The notes under the pieces: generated by a model
What the model saw: the letters and a program-made list of their open reading frames with translations, nothing else
Databases searched by the model: none
What the model was told of the DNA's origin: nothing
Shown here: piece after piece, positions 6,842 through 15,549 of the stretch
Position numbering within the stretch: the first letter of the stretch is position 1
Layout: every line of letters begins with the position of its first letter
Position numbers and translations under genes: made by a program
NCBI GenBank assembly: GCA_964448135.1
Contig: CAYUVH010000052.1
Coordinates: 62,001 to 126,000 of the forward strand
Source of the DNA: CAYUVH01 sp964448135
GTDB taxonomy: Bacteria; Verrucomicrobiota; Verrucomicrobiia; Limisphaerales; UBA8199
DNA: 64,000 nt
Reading direction: 5' to 3'

Positions 6842-9178
6842 TCATTCCGACCAGTGCTTCAGGAAGCTGCGCGCGTCGGGCAGGCCCCAGCCGCTGCGGA
6901 ACGCCAGTGCGAGCATGACCGCCAGCCGCCGCTCCGGCGAGGCATCGCGCAGAAAATGAGCTCTGAACTCCTCAAGGTGTTTGCGCGGGGACCGCGACAC
7001 CTTGCCCACCGAGTAAGACATGAAGAAACCGACCTCGTCCGTCAGCAAAGGCGCGTCGGGGTCCGTCATTTCCCAATCGAAGACCCACCACACATCGTTT
7101 TCTTCGGTGATATTGGAGATGCCAAAATCGCCGTGCGCACGGTGGACTTCGCCTCCGGCGGAAAGGAGGCGGGTCAACTCCTGGTGAAACGCGGGTGCAA
7201 AATCCTTTGCCACCGTTTCGTACCGCCGCCACCAATTCAGTCGCTTTAATTCCGCCTCGCTTAGCCGGCGCGTTTCGCCGGCGTATTCCGCGATCCAGCG
7301 GCGCACATCCGCAGTGCGCGAGAGCCGCAGAGGCTGCGTGGAGATGGGGATGCCTTCGGTGAGCAGGTACTCGGCCGTGCGAAATTTTTCGTGGGCGATA
7401 AATCCCGGCACGCGCAGCACGGCGTTGGGTTTGTGAGCGACGGATTGCAGAAAGCCCGCCGTGCCGCTCCAATCGGCCTCTTGATCCGGCTGCAAACGGA
7501 CTTTGGCAAACGCGACCGTCTGGCCCCGTTGATCGAGCAGGCGGACGTAAAGACGGCGGCGGCGGATTTCCGCGGGCCACATGATGGCGCCGTACAGCGT
7601 CTGGCCAAACCGCTGCTGCATGGCATCGAGCCATGCCTCGTAGTCAAACCCTTCTTCGGCCGGAACCGGTTCGGTGGAATGATCCCCCAACCAGCCAAGC
7701 AACCCGGCGCGCGCGGCGCCCTCCAGCATGAGCCGGTAGGCCTGGCGACGACGAGTAAAAGGCAGGAAGCCCGCCAGGGCGGCGTTCCGAAGCGCCGGTG
7801 GACGGGACGGGACGGCCAGGACATTCCGACCGCTGTGGCGGAAACAGATATACTCGCTGCTTTGACCTTCGGCATCCCTGCCGGCGGGCGCTTTTCCCGG
7901 ACGCTCCGCCGCGAGGCGCGGCACCGAGTGCATCAATGCCAGCAGCACCGCACTGTCCTGCGGTTGCGGGCGGACGGGTCCGCGCGCGCGGGCGAGCTCC
8001 GCGGCCGACTTCAACCCCGCGCCGAAAGCTTCGGCGCCCCACTTCGCAATTTCCCGGCGGCTTGCCTGCCCCATGTCGGCGCGATTGCCGGCGCTCGCGC
8101 CGGCGACCTGCTGCATCACGGTTGCGATCTGGCGCGTATCGAAGGGGTTGAAAACGTAACCATTGCGACCATCCACCACGAGATCGCCGGCGCAGCCGCA
8201 GCGGTGGGATACGAGCACAGGCAATCCCGCGGCCATCGCTTCATTCACGACCAATCCCCACTGCTCCGTGGTGCTGGCGTGGATAAAGGCTCCGGCCAAC
8301 CCATAGTACTCCGGAAGTTCCGGATACTGCCGGAAACCGGGCAGATGCGCGTGCGATTTCAGGTTGAGTGCCGCGACCTGCGCTTCCAGTTTCGAACGCA
8401 GGCTTCCGTCGCCGAGCAATACCAGGTCCCAGATGGGGGAATCCGGCGCCGCGCGCTCCGCCAGTTTTCGATACAGCGAATAGGCTTCCAGCAGGCGATT
8501 CAGATTTTTCTTGGGAATGAAGCGGGCAGAAGCGAGGAAGAAGTATTCCGGCAGCCCGTGACGTTTTCGCAATTCCGCCGCGTTCACGCGCGCCGCATCA
8601 GCTCCCTTTGCGAAGTAATCGTTGTCCACCGCGTCGTAGCCAAGAAAAATCCTGCCGGTGGGCATGCCCAGGGTGGACAAATAATCCGCATGCGCGCGGC
8701 CCCCAACGAGCCCGGAGGAACAAAGCCGCACGACCCGCCGCTTGAGCGCTTCCTTCCACGGCCGCCGGACCTCGTCCCATTCGGTGGTCTCGGACATGAC
8801 GATGGTGGGAACCTTGTTGGTCAGGCACCAGCGCAGGGCCGCGAGGGAACAGCGATCATACCAGCCGGGGATCGCAACGGCCGAGGGGGCTATCCGGCGG
8901 AGAACCTCCTCCATGCGGCGGCTGATTTCACGAGTGGATTGTTTCTCGACTTCCTGATCGCGAAAGACAATGGTCCGGCTGAACCCTTCCTCGCCGCGAA
9001 CTTCATCCCACGCGTACGTGGGATCCAGATTGGAAAATTCCACCGCGGCGACCGAAGCCACCTGCCCGGCGGCACGCAGCCGCGAAAAATGGTAGGGGCC
9101 GATGCGATAAAAAAGCACGGCCACGCTGCCGCCGACACCATGCGCCGGCTGGCCCGTGTTATTGGCGGTCTGACTCAT
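6842..9178 (-). CDS. Glycosyltransferase family 4 fused to APH-like phosphotransferase domain
   Basis: A 778-residue two-domain protein whose ATG 9178 overlaps the upstream stop as ATGA. Residues 1 to about 390 are a GT4 transferase: FFLASARFIPKKNLNRLLEAY opens the donor domain and TTEQWGLVVNEAMAAG is the EX7E motif. A linker follows. From about residue 480 to the end it looks like an aminoglycoside-phosphotransferase/choline-kinase fold, with VAFAKVRL as candidate nucleotide-binding lysine strand, HGDFGISN at 682-689 as catalytic loop and VFDWE near 700 as the metal-binding DFG-like motif. The pairing suggests that one polypeptide adds a sugar and phosphorylates the product or its lipid carrier. 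Kinases of this fold also act in LPS core synthesis. There is no frameshift between the domains. The function of the kinase half is inferred. Confidence 0.82.
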   Translation of the reverse strand: MSQTANNTGQPAHGVGGSVAVLFYRIGPYHFSRLRAAGQVASVAAVEFSNLDPTYAWDEVRGEEGFSRTIVFRDQEVEKQSTREISRRMEEVLRRIAPSAVAIPGWYDRCSLAALRWCLTNKVPTIVMSETTEWDEVRRPWKEALKRRVVRLCSSGLVGGRAHADYLSTLGMPTGRIFLGYDAVDNDYFAKGADAARVNAAELRKRHGLPEYFFLASARFIPKKNLNRLLEAYSLYRKLAERAAPDSPIWDLVLLGDGSLRSKLEAQVAALNLKSHAHLPGFRQYPELPEYYGLAGAFIHASTTEQWGLVVNEAMAAGLPVLVSHRCGCAGDLVVDGRNGYVFNPFDTRQIATVMQQVAGASAGNRADMGQASRREIAKWGAEAFGAGLKSAAELARARGPVRPQPQDSAVLLALMHSVPRLAAERPGKAPAGRDAEGQSSEYICFRHSGRNVLAVPSRPPALRNAALAGFLPFTRRRQAYRLMLEGAARAGLLGWLGDHSTEPVPAEEGFDYEAWLDAMQQRFGQTLYGAIMWPAEIRRRRLYVRLLDQRGQTVAFAKVRLQPDQEADWSGTAGFLQSVAHKPNAVLRVPGFIAHEKFRTAEYLLTEGIPISTQPLRLSRTADVRRWIAEYAGETRRLSEAELKRLNWWRRYETVAKDFAPAFHQELTRLLSAGGEVHRAHGDFGISNITEENDVWWVFDWEMTDPDAPLLTDEVGFFMSYSVGKVSRSPRKHLEEFRAHFLRDASPERRLAVMLALAFRSGWGLPDARSFLKHWSE

Positions 9179-10425
9179 GCCGGCAGCGGTGGCATTCTCC
9201 TGGTGATAATTTCCGCCAGGCGCTCACCGTAGGCGGTGACGGAGTATTTTTGGGCTTCGGCCCGGCACTCGACCGCCATGCTTCGCACACGCTTCCGGTC
9301 ACGAATGCACGATTGCACCACCTCGGCGAGGATGGTCGAATTGCGCGGCGGCACGATCCAGCCGGTGCGGTCCGCCTCCACGACGCGTCCGCAATTCGGA
9401 GTGGCGATCACCGGCAAGCCGTGCGCCAGAGCTTCGAGCTGCGTGATGGCAAAGCCGTCCGAAAGCGTGGGCAGAGCGAAAACATCAGCCTGCCGGTATA
9501 GTTCCGCGGCCTGCGTGCGCGGAATCGGTCCGAGCCATTTCATATTGGGCGGCGCAGCGGCGACGACTTCCGGACGAATTCCAACGGGACCCGCAATCAG
9601 AAATTCCACCGGTTCGTTCGCGAGCCGGCGCGCGGCTTCGATGAGATAATGAATTCCCTTGCGCACATTGACCTGCCCGAGCCACAGCACCTTCAGGTTT
9701 TGCGCAGAGGCTGATTTTGCGGCCGCTTCCGGAAGCGTGCGGGCGCCCTGCTCCGCTTCGTATGCCAGCGGCAGGATTTCGACTCGGGAAGCAGCCGCGC
9801 CTTCCGCCACGATGGCGTCCCGGGTCCACTCGGAGTTGACGAGGATGACATCCGCCAACTTCCATTCGCTGCGGACGCGATCAAAGTAAGCCTGGGGAAA
9901 CTCCGGCGGCGGGCCCGCGAGTTCGGGGCGGCGGGTCATCTCTTCGGCCACCAGCCGGAATTCGACCGGACCGGGATCGATCTGGTCTAGGACCAGAAAT
10001 TTTCCCCGCTGCTTCTCGGCCGCGAGCGCCTCGAGGCTCGCGTACGAATATCCAAAGAACACTTCATGTTCCGGCAGGTCCAATCGTCCCACTGCGCGGG
10101 CAAAGGCCGAGTCCGTCTCCACAAAACCGGCATACTTGGCGCCGCGACGCGCGGCGGATCGTTCGGCGCATTTGCCGCGAACACCCACCGCGGGCAATGA
10201 TCGCACCAAGGCGCGGGGAATTTCCGCGCATTGCGCCCCCAGCATGGACGCGCCCCGGCGGCCCAATTGGGAGACCGCAAAACGCAGCATGGGGTTCGCC
10301 GGCATGTACCAATCCACCACGAGTTTTCGCAGCATGCCCTGCCGCAACAGCCCGCGGGCCGCGAGGAAATGCTCGCGCGATCCCTTTTGCGCGACCACCA
10401 CACCCGGCAACTGCGGAGCGATCAT
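9175..10425 (-). CDS. Glycosyltransferase family 4 protein
   Basis: A 416-residue GT-B transferase. ATG 10425 (MIAPQLPGVVVAQKGSREHF) is chosen because it overlaps the stop of the polymerase gene as ATGA and starts the first Rossmann strand; a longer in-frame version would lie inside that gene. The donor domain begins LKVLWLGQVNVRKGIHYL, and LSDGFAITQLEALAHGLPV replaces the first Glu of the usual EX7E motif with Asp. The N-terminal domain holds GSREHFLAARGL and DQIDPGPVE. It resembles transferases seen in exopolysaccharide loci that also carry Wzy-like proteins. Substrates are unknown. The next gene, the kinase fusion, starts inside its stop codon. Confidence 0.86.
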   Translation of the reverse strand: MIAPQLPGVVVAQKGSREHFLAARGLLRQGMLRKLVVDWYMPANPMLRFAVSQLGRRGASMLGAQCAEIPRALVRSLPAVGVRGKCAERSAARRGAKYAGFVETDSAFARAVGRLDLPEHEVFFGYSYASLEALAAEKQRGKFLVLDQIDPGPVEFRLVAEEMTRRPELAGPPPEFPQAYFDRVRSEWKLADVILVNSEWTRDAIVAEGAAASRVEILPLAYEAEQGARTLPEAAAKSASAQNLKVLWLGQVNVRKGIHYLIEAARRLANEPVEFLIAGPVGIRPEVVAAAPPNMKWLGPIPRTQAAELYRQADVFALPTLSDGFAITQLEALAHGLPVIATPNCGRVVEADRTGWIVPPRNSTILAEVVQSCIRDRKRVRSMAVECRAEAQKYSVTAYGERLAEIITRRMPPLPA

Positions 10426-11729
10426 GCGCTGTTTAATGCGGGCCGCGGGCCGCGACGGGTGGGTGCGGGCGATTTCGCCGGGTTTACCCGCGCCAAATAA
10501 AACGCCGCAAAATAGGAAGCCTGGAAAAAGCAAAACGGCACGAGGGCCTCCGGCAAATTCTGCGCGATGAACCAGTGGCTGGACGCCAGCAAGCCGACGT
10601 AGTGCATTTTCCAGCGCAGGTCCCCGCTGTCCTGGCTGCGCGCGAAAAAGGAAGCGCTGCCGTAACCCACGATGAACCAGAAGATGGGAAAGAAGTAGCC
10701 GTAATTGTCAAAAGTGTCTTCGACGCAAGCGATGGCTCCGCCGTAGCCGACGTTGTGGGCGTATTCCGTTTCCACCGCGTAGAGCGCGGTTGGAAAGAAA
10801 CCGCGGCCACGGCTGGGTTTGCCCGGCCAGTAAGAACGCGGTACCCAGTGCACGAGCATGGCGAGGTGCGTGGTGCCGTACTGGTAGAGGCCGGTACGCA
10901 AGTTCGCTTCCAGCGCAAGACAATGATTGAAGAACTCGTTGTCGCTGGTTCGTGCCGCACGTTCCGTCACGACTTCATCCACGGTCACGGTCTCGAAGAA
11001 CTCCGACCAGGTGCCTTCCGAATAAACCGATCGACGGCCCGTATAGATGGTCAGGATGAGTAGGCCCGTCGCCACGAAGACACCTAGCACGACGCCCGGG
11101 CGCGGCGGCCGTTGGCGCACGATGAAGTAAGTCATGGTGATCGAGATGATAGTTACAAAGACCGGCCCGCGCCGCGCACCCCGCAACGACGGCCAGACCA
11201 CGACGGCCACCAGCACCGCCAACGTCACGAAACGCCAGATCGTGCGGTGTTGCGGCGAGGCGATGAGGACGACAGTGCACACCGCCATGCCTGGATACAC
11301 AACCGTCAGCAGCATGTACCAGTAAGCCGAGGTGTCGTCGAACTCCCGGCCCGAGGCCAGGAAGATGTTGTAGGAAACCTTGCCAATAAAGATCAACGCG
11401 ATGCCGGCCCACCAGAGCCGGTCGTAATTGAAGTCCGGCACGGGTTTGGGAACCGTGCGCCGGCGGGAGAGCAGCCGCCAATACCAACCCGCCAGAAACG
11501 CCAGCAACGCCAGCAACGCGATCAATTGCCCGAGCGTCCAGATGCGCGTAGGAAAAGCGTCCATGAAATTGTGGACTGCCTGGTACGGAAGCCAGGCATA
11601 GAAGTAAAGCCACATCAGGCTGACAATGGTGGCGAAGCCGACCACCTCGCGGGGATAGACCCACACGCGCAGGATCTGCCATCCCGCCACACAGGCCGTC
11701 AGCCACCACAAAAACCAAAACAATGTCAT
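10422..11729 (-). CDS. Wzy-like oligosaccharide repeat-unit polymerase
   Basis: A 435-residue membrane protein with roughly ten to eleven hydrophobic segments and a large polar loop in the second half. The loop contains LVHWVPRSYWPGKPS, close to the PR-x-x-WP-x-KP pattern of O-antigen/EPS polymerases. Such enzymes join lipid-linked repeat units on the periplasmic side of the inner membrane. ATG 11729 is the first good start, 30 bases after the acetyltransferase gene. Its presence next to an ABC exporter is unexpected, because ABC-dependent polymers are usually completed in the cytoplasm without Wzy. Wzy proteins are poorly conserved, so the call rests on topology, the loop motif and context. 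Confidence 0.78.
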   Translation of the reverse strand: MTLFWFLWWLTACVAGWQILRVWVYPREVVGFATIVSLMWLYFYAWLPYQAVHNFMDAFPTRIWTLGQLIALLALLAFLAGWYWRLLSRRRTVPKPVPDFNYDRLWWAGIALIFIGKVSYNIFLASGREFDDTSAYWYMLLTVVYPGMAVCTVVLIASPQHRTIWRFVTLAVLVAVVVWPSLRGARRGPVFVTIISITMTYFIVRQRPPRPGVVLGVFVATGLLILTIYTGRRSVYSEGTWSEFFETVTVDEVVTERAARTSDNEFFNHCLALEANLRTGLYQYGTTHLAMLVHWVPRSYWPGKPSRGRGFFPTALYAVETEYAHNVGYGGAIACVEDTFDNYGYFFPIFWFIVGYGSASFFARSQDSGDLRWKMHYVGLLASSHWFIAQNLPEALVPFCFFQASYFAAFYLARVNPAKSPAPTRRGPRPALNSA

Positions 11730-11759
11730 TGAGCCAAAATCATTACCATCGCGTTGGGT

Positions 11760-12299
11760 TCATCCCAGCCAGGGCGCAAAGCGCAACGAGAATTTCAAAT
11801 CGCGCTCCCGCCGCCCGATCTCGCGCGCCGGCGCGCCGCCCACCATCGTAAAGGCCGGCACATCGCGTGTCACGACCGCGCCCGCCGCCACCACCGCCCC
11901 TTCGCCAATTTTCACGCCGGGCAGAATCATGGCGCGGCAGGCGATCCACACCCGGTCCCCGATCTCGACATCGCCGCCGCGATCTTCGAACTGGGGCGAC
12001 TGGGGATCATGGCCCAAGGTAAGAATCACCGCTTCCGGCCCGATGGAAACATCGTCACCGGTTCGAATCGTGTAACGGCGGCCGTCGAACAGGCAGCCGA
12101 AGTTGATCACGTTGCGGCGCCCGAGAAACACTTTTCGCCCATTGAGAAAGCGGCAACCCAGTTGCACGCCGGTGCCTTCACCCAAAGCGCCGAGCCAACT
12201 TCGCAAAAACAAACTGCGGATCGTGCGGCTGGGCATTCGGCCCACCCAATAATTGTAAGTGTAGGACAGCACCTGTCCGGCGCGCAGGCGGAGGTTCAT
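11760..12299 (-). CDS. Hexapeptide-repeat acyltransferase
   Basis: A 179-residue left-handed beta-helix acyltransferase. ATG 12299 (MNLRLRAGQVLSYTYNYWVG) overlaps the stop of the upstream glycosyltransferase as ATGA; a much longer in-frame reading would run antiparallel to nothing but inside that gene and is rejected. Typical coils are visible: IRTGDDVSIGPEAVILTLGH with the catalytic His of the GHD motif, then IGDRVWIACRAMILPGVKIG and the closing VGGAPAREIG. It is the second such enzyme of the locus, the other being at 4363-4923. It is most likely an O-acetyltransferase decorating the repeat unit. It follows a GT4 gene and precedes the polymerase gene. Confidence 0.87.
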   Translation of the reverse strand: MNLRLRAGQVLSYTYNYWVGRMPSRTIRSLFLRSWLGALGEGTGVQLGCRFLNGRKVFLGRRNVINFGCLFDGRRYTIRTGDDVSIGPEAVILTLGHDPQSPQFEDRGGDVEIGDRVWIACRAMILPGVKIGEGAVVAAGAVVTRDVPAFTMVGGAPAREIGRRERDLKFSLRFAPWLG

Positions 12300-13477
12300 G
12301 CGTTGACTTGAATTGCGGAAGCGATTCCCGCGCCAGCGAGCAGACGGGAGGCATTGGTTTCCCATGCCGCGGCGCCTTCGTAGCCGCTCCAGTCGGGCTC
12401 GGGCACGCCGGCGAGGAGTTGTTTCATTCCCCCGGCAATGGCCGGCGCGGAATCCGGAGACACGGTGACCCCGAGATTGAATTGGCGCACGGCATCCACC
12501 AACGGCCCCGGCGCGGCGGAAGCCAGCACGGGTTTGCGCGCGCGCGCGGCGAGATTCAGCACGCCGCTCTGCGAGTGAAAGCTGGAGGCGTAAGTCAGCA
12601 AAACAAAATCGGTTCCGGCAAAGTAATCGCCAAGCTCGCCGTCGGCGATAAATCCTTCGTGGAAGGCACAGCGATCCCCCACACCGTGCTCGCGCGCCAG
12701 TTTTTTGTAATCCGCAAAAGTCTTGTCCTTCGCCGAAGCGACGGATCCCGCGATGACCAGGCAGGCCAGGGGGACTCCGGCGAGCGCGCGAACAACGAGA
12801 TCGAGGTTCTTGTCGTCGCGAACAAAACCGAACGCCAGGAATACTTTTTGCCCGGGCCCGATCGTCCAACCGCGGCGGACTTCCTCCGCGGCACGTCCGG
12901 AGGACCGTATTTCATAGACTCCCACCGGCACCTCGATGATCCGGACACAAGCGGGAATGCGAGCTTCCGGCGGCGGAGGATTATGAACGAGGACCATCTG
13001 GATCGGCCGATAAGCCAGCCGCACCGAAAGCTCGTGCCAGCGGCGCGGGCCCACCGCATAACCGCGCACCGGGTCGTGGAGATTGGCGGCGTAACGAATC
13101 CCGAGCACTCTGGCGAGCAGCAGATGCGGCCAGACCCACACGGGCGAGAGATATTCGACGTAGGACTCGAGCAGGACCAGATCAGGCATGAGCCGGAGGA
13201 TCTCCCGGGCCAGCAGGAGCTGACACGCGATGATTCGCCAGGCCAGACGTACGCGCCGTGCAAAACCGGATTTTCCCGGCGCAACCGGATCGGGCAGTTG
13301 GCGGCGAGTTTCAAAATTGGTATTCCGGCCATCCAAAAAGGAGGGACATGTGAGGCAAACGACGCGGGCACCCAGCTTTTGCAATGCCTCGCCCTGGTAG
13401 TAGTCATGTTCCGCCAGCCCGCCCCGCGGACTCGGCGCGTGGAGGAGCACCAACGGTCGATGAGCCGGCGTCGACAC
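12296..13477 (-). CDS. Glycosyltransferase family 4-like protein
   Basis: A 393-residue GT-B type protein beginning at GTG 13477, 7 bases after the stop of the GT2 gene. The N-terminal domain opens RPLVLLHAPSPRGGLAEHDYY, with an early glycine-rich loop and His typical of acceptor binding. The donor domain begins KVFLAFGFVRDDKNLDLVVRAL and continues to SSFHSQSGVLNLAARARKPVLASAAPG, where the usual EX7E glutamates are not obvious. It belongs to the broad GT4 group on fold and context, but the missing EX7E pair makes the exact family less certain. Its role is transfer of one sugar during repeat-unit assembly in the cytoplasm. Confidence 0.8.
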   Translation of the reverse strand: MSTPAHRPLVLLHAPSPRGGLAEHDYYQGEALQKLGARVVCLTCPSFLDGRNTNFETRRQLPDPVAPGKSGFARRVRLAWRIIACQLLLAREILRLMPDLVLLESYVEYLSPVWVWPHLLLARVLGIRYAANLHDPVRGYAVGPRRWHELSVRLAYRPIQMVLVHNPPPPEARIPACVRIIEVPVGVYEIRSSGRAAEEVRRGWTIGPGQKVFLAFGFVRDDKNLDLVVRALAGVPLACLVIAGSVASAKDKTFADYKKLAREHGVGDRCAFHEGFIADGELGDYFAGTDFVLLTYASSFHSQSGVLNLAARARKPVLASAAPGPLVDAVRQFNLGVTVSPDSAPAIAGGMKQLLAGVPEPDWSGYEGAAAWETNASRLLAGAGIASAIQVNA

Positions 13478-13484
13478 AGGCTAT

Positions 13485-14543
13485 CTATCGAATCACTCCC
13501 GCGGCCCGCAGTTTCGCGCGGCTCTCGCCGCAATGGGTCCGCCCGTGAAACCAGCCTTCGATGAAGCCGCGCAAATTCGCGAGCTTGGTGGCGTACTCCA
13601 ATGCGGCCATCCGCCAGAGTGCGGCCTGCTGCCCCGGCTGGGCGCGGCGGGCGGCGCGACGGTGCAATTTCAAAAAGCGGGATCCCACCAGGAGTCCTCC
13701 CAAAACCAGCGCGCCAGCTCCGGCGAGCCACTTCCCCAGGCACAACAATACGATGCCGCTGAGCAGCATCAGGAACTCCACGGCGAGCCGCGCCGAAACC
13801 AGGATGAAACCGCGCCCGCTGAAACCGGCTTCGGCGCTCCCGCGCGCATAGCGGCGCGCTTCTTTTACCAGCACACGATATTCCTGCGGCCGCTCCCACG
13901 TGCAACGCGGCACGGGCGCCGCGCCGATCTTGCGTCCGCTGCGCTGGATCTGCACCGCCAGCAACAGGTCATCCCCCGCAAAAGTCAGGTCCTCGGGCAG
14001 GCCGCCCAGTCCCAGGTAAAACTCCTTCCAGTAAACAATCGCGCGATTGGCGGCCAACGAGGTGGGCGTGGCGCGGAGTTCAATATTGGGCTGCAAAAAA
14101 TAATCCGCCCTGGCCCAGGGTGTTTGCTGGTCTTCCCAGGCGATGCGCCAGCTTCCCATCACGGCCGCGAGGGAGGGATCCTGTTCCATCGGCGCGACCA
14201 GTTCCTCGAGCCACTGCGGCTCCCAGTCGCAACCGATATCGGTCACGGCCAGCAAATCATAAGTGGCCTCCCGCGCGCAGATGTTGCGGCTGGGCGCGGG
14301 TTTGCAACGGACCTGCTGGAGCAGTTTCATGGGAATGGAGCAGCGATCTTGATATTCCAAAAGCGCCTCGTAGGTGCCGTCCCGGGAGCCGGCATCCAGA
14401 ATCACAATTTCATCCGGCCGGCGGGTCTGCTCGTCCATGCGGCGCAAAAACTTCCGGGTTCCTTCCACGTCGTTAAAGACCGTGGCGATGAGCGAAATCT
14501 TCAACGGGTTGCGCGGCGCAACGGCTGGGGATGGAGTCTGCAC
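13485..14543 (-). CDS. Glycosyltransferase family 2 protein with membrane anchor
   Basis: A 352-residue GT-A transferase. GTG 14543 shares a base with the TAG stop of the epimerase gene (TAGTG); a longer in-frame start 32 codons upstream would overlap that gene for no reason. The GT2 core is clear: KISLIATVFNDVEGTRKFL, then DEIVILDAGSRDGT, and a DxD-like segment in LLAVTDIGCDWEPQWLEEL. Near residues 265-310 are hydrophobic segments (LAVEFLMLLSGIVLLCLG and a second one) that should anchor it in the inner membrane, as in many EPS glycosyltransferases. Its end is separated by only 7 bases from the next gene. Confidence 0.87.
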   Translation of the reverse strand: MQTPSPAVAPRNPLKISLIATVFNDVEGTRKFLRRMDEQTRRPDEIVILDAGSRDGTYEALLEYQDRCSIPMKLLQQVRCKPAPSRNICAREATYDLLAVTDIGCDWEPQWLEELVAPMEQDPSLAAVMGSWRIAWEDQQTPWARADYFLQPNIELRATPTSLAANRAIVYWKEFYLGLGGLPEDLTFAGDDLLLAVQIQRSGRKIGAAPVPRCTWERPQEYRVLVKEARRYARGSAEAGFSGRGFILVSARLAVEFLMLLSGIVLLCLGKWLAGAGALVLGGLLVGSRFLKLHRRAARRAQPGQQAALWRMAALEYATKLANLRGFIEGWFHGRTHCGESRAKLRAAGVIR

Positions 14544-15532
14544 TATTTGCCGGGGCGCGACGACAGATACTCCATCGCGCGCGCGATGCCCGCGCGAAAG
14601 CCGATCTTCGCGCTGAATCCGTACTCGCGTTGTTTGCACGTGTCACCGCCGCGCGCGAAAACGCCCTCCGGCCGGTTCGAAGTGCCAGCCACTTCCGGCG
14701 CGTAACCGCAGGCCTCCGCCGCCAGGCGCGCAAATTCCTTGAAGCTCGTAAAAATTCCAGTCGAAAGATTCAAGGCGCCGCCGTCGTCGATCCGGTCCAT
14801 CGTCGCCAGGACACCGTCCACGCAATCTTCAATGTGAACGAAATCGCGCATTTGGTCGCCGGTGCCCCAAACGGTCAGCGTGGCTTGCCCCCGATGTGCG
14901 AGCGCGCGCTTGCAAATGCTTGGGAAGGGATAATGGTCGTCCTGATCCTCGCCATAACCCGAAAAGGGCCGGTAGGTCACAGACCGCAGCCCATGCTTCT
15001 CAAACGCCAGGCGGGCCAGGTATTCGTGCGTAAGTTTGGCCCAGCCATAACTCATGTCCGGCATGCCGATGTCGCCGCCGATCTCGATCATGTCCTCCGT
15101 CAGCAACCGGTAGTCGCCCGCCCGCTGGTACTTGATGGGGTAAGCCGCGCTCGAGCTGAAACAAACGGTTTTCTTGGGCTTCGCCTTGACCGCCCAGGCC
15201 CAGTATTCCGCATCGATGGAAAGATCCTGTGCCACCGCGAGCGGATTGTGCTCGATCATCATGCGCCCTCCGACCATGGCCGCGAGATGAAAGGCGTAAT
15301 CGTATTGCCGTCCGCGGTCCTGCCGGAACCACGCGCGGCAGTCCTCTTTGAAGAACTCGAAGTTCTGGTAGTCGCGCGGCTCGAACAACGGCCAGCCCTT
15401 CTCCGGATCGATGCCGCCGGTATCGGGAACAATGGAGTCCACCGCGTCCACCTTGTCGCCCGCCTCCAAAAAGCGGCGCACGAAATGCCGCCCGACAAAT
15501 CCCGCCGCCCCGGTGATTAAAATCCTTCGCAT
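14543..15532 (-). CDS. NAD-dependent nucleotide-sugar epimerase/dehydratase
   Basis: A 329-residue extended short-chain dehydrogenase/reductase. The NAD-binding motif is at the start (RRILITGAAGFVGRHF, residues 3-18) and the catalytic pair is Tyr162 and Lys166 in SYGWAKLTHEY, with Ser in CFSSSAAYP. FSGYGEDQDDHYPFPSI and the later WGTGDQMRDFVHIEDCVDG resemble GDP-mannose 3,5-epimerase or UDP-glucose 4-epimerase-like enzymes. The reaction is probably C-epimerisation or dehydration of a nucleotide sugar to supply the locus with an unusual monomer. ATG 15532 is preceded by a short spacer after the STELLO-like gene. The exact substrate is not determinable by eye. Confidence 0.87.
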   Translation of the reverse strand: MRRILITGAAGFVGRHFVRRFLEAGDKVDAVDSIVPDTGGIDPEKGWPLFEPRDYQNFEFFKEDCRAWFRQDRGRQYDYAFHLAAMVGGRMMIEHNPLAVAQDLSIDAEYWAWAVKAKPKKTVCFSSSAAYPIKYQRAGDYRLLTEDMIEIGGDIGMPDMSYGWAKLTHEYLARLAFEKHGLRSVTYRPFSGYGEDQDDHYPFPSICKRALAHRGQATLTVWGTGDQMRDFVHIEDCVDGVLATMDRIDDGGALNLSTGIFTSFKEFARLAAEACGYAPEVAGTSNRPEGVFARGGDTCKQREYGFSAKIGFRAGIARAMEYLSSRPGK

Positions 15533-15549
15533 GGCTTCCGGGCGAATGT

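Noticed and set aside
12595..13905. A 436-codon minus-strand frame across two glycosyltransferase genes
   Set aside because: It overlaps both in another frame, is Arg/Pro-rich and has no domain, while the two GT frames show proper motifs.
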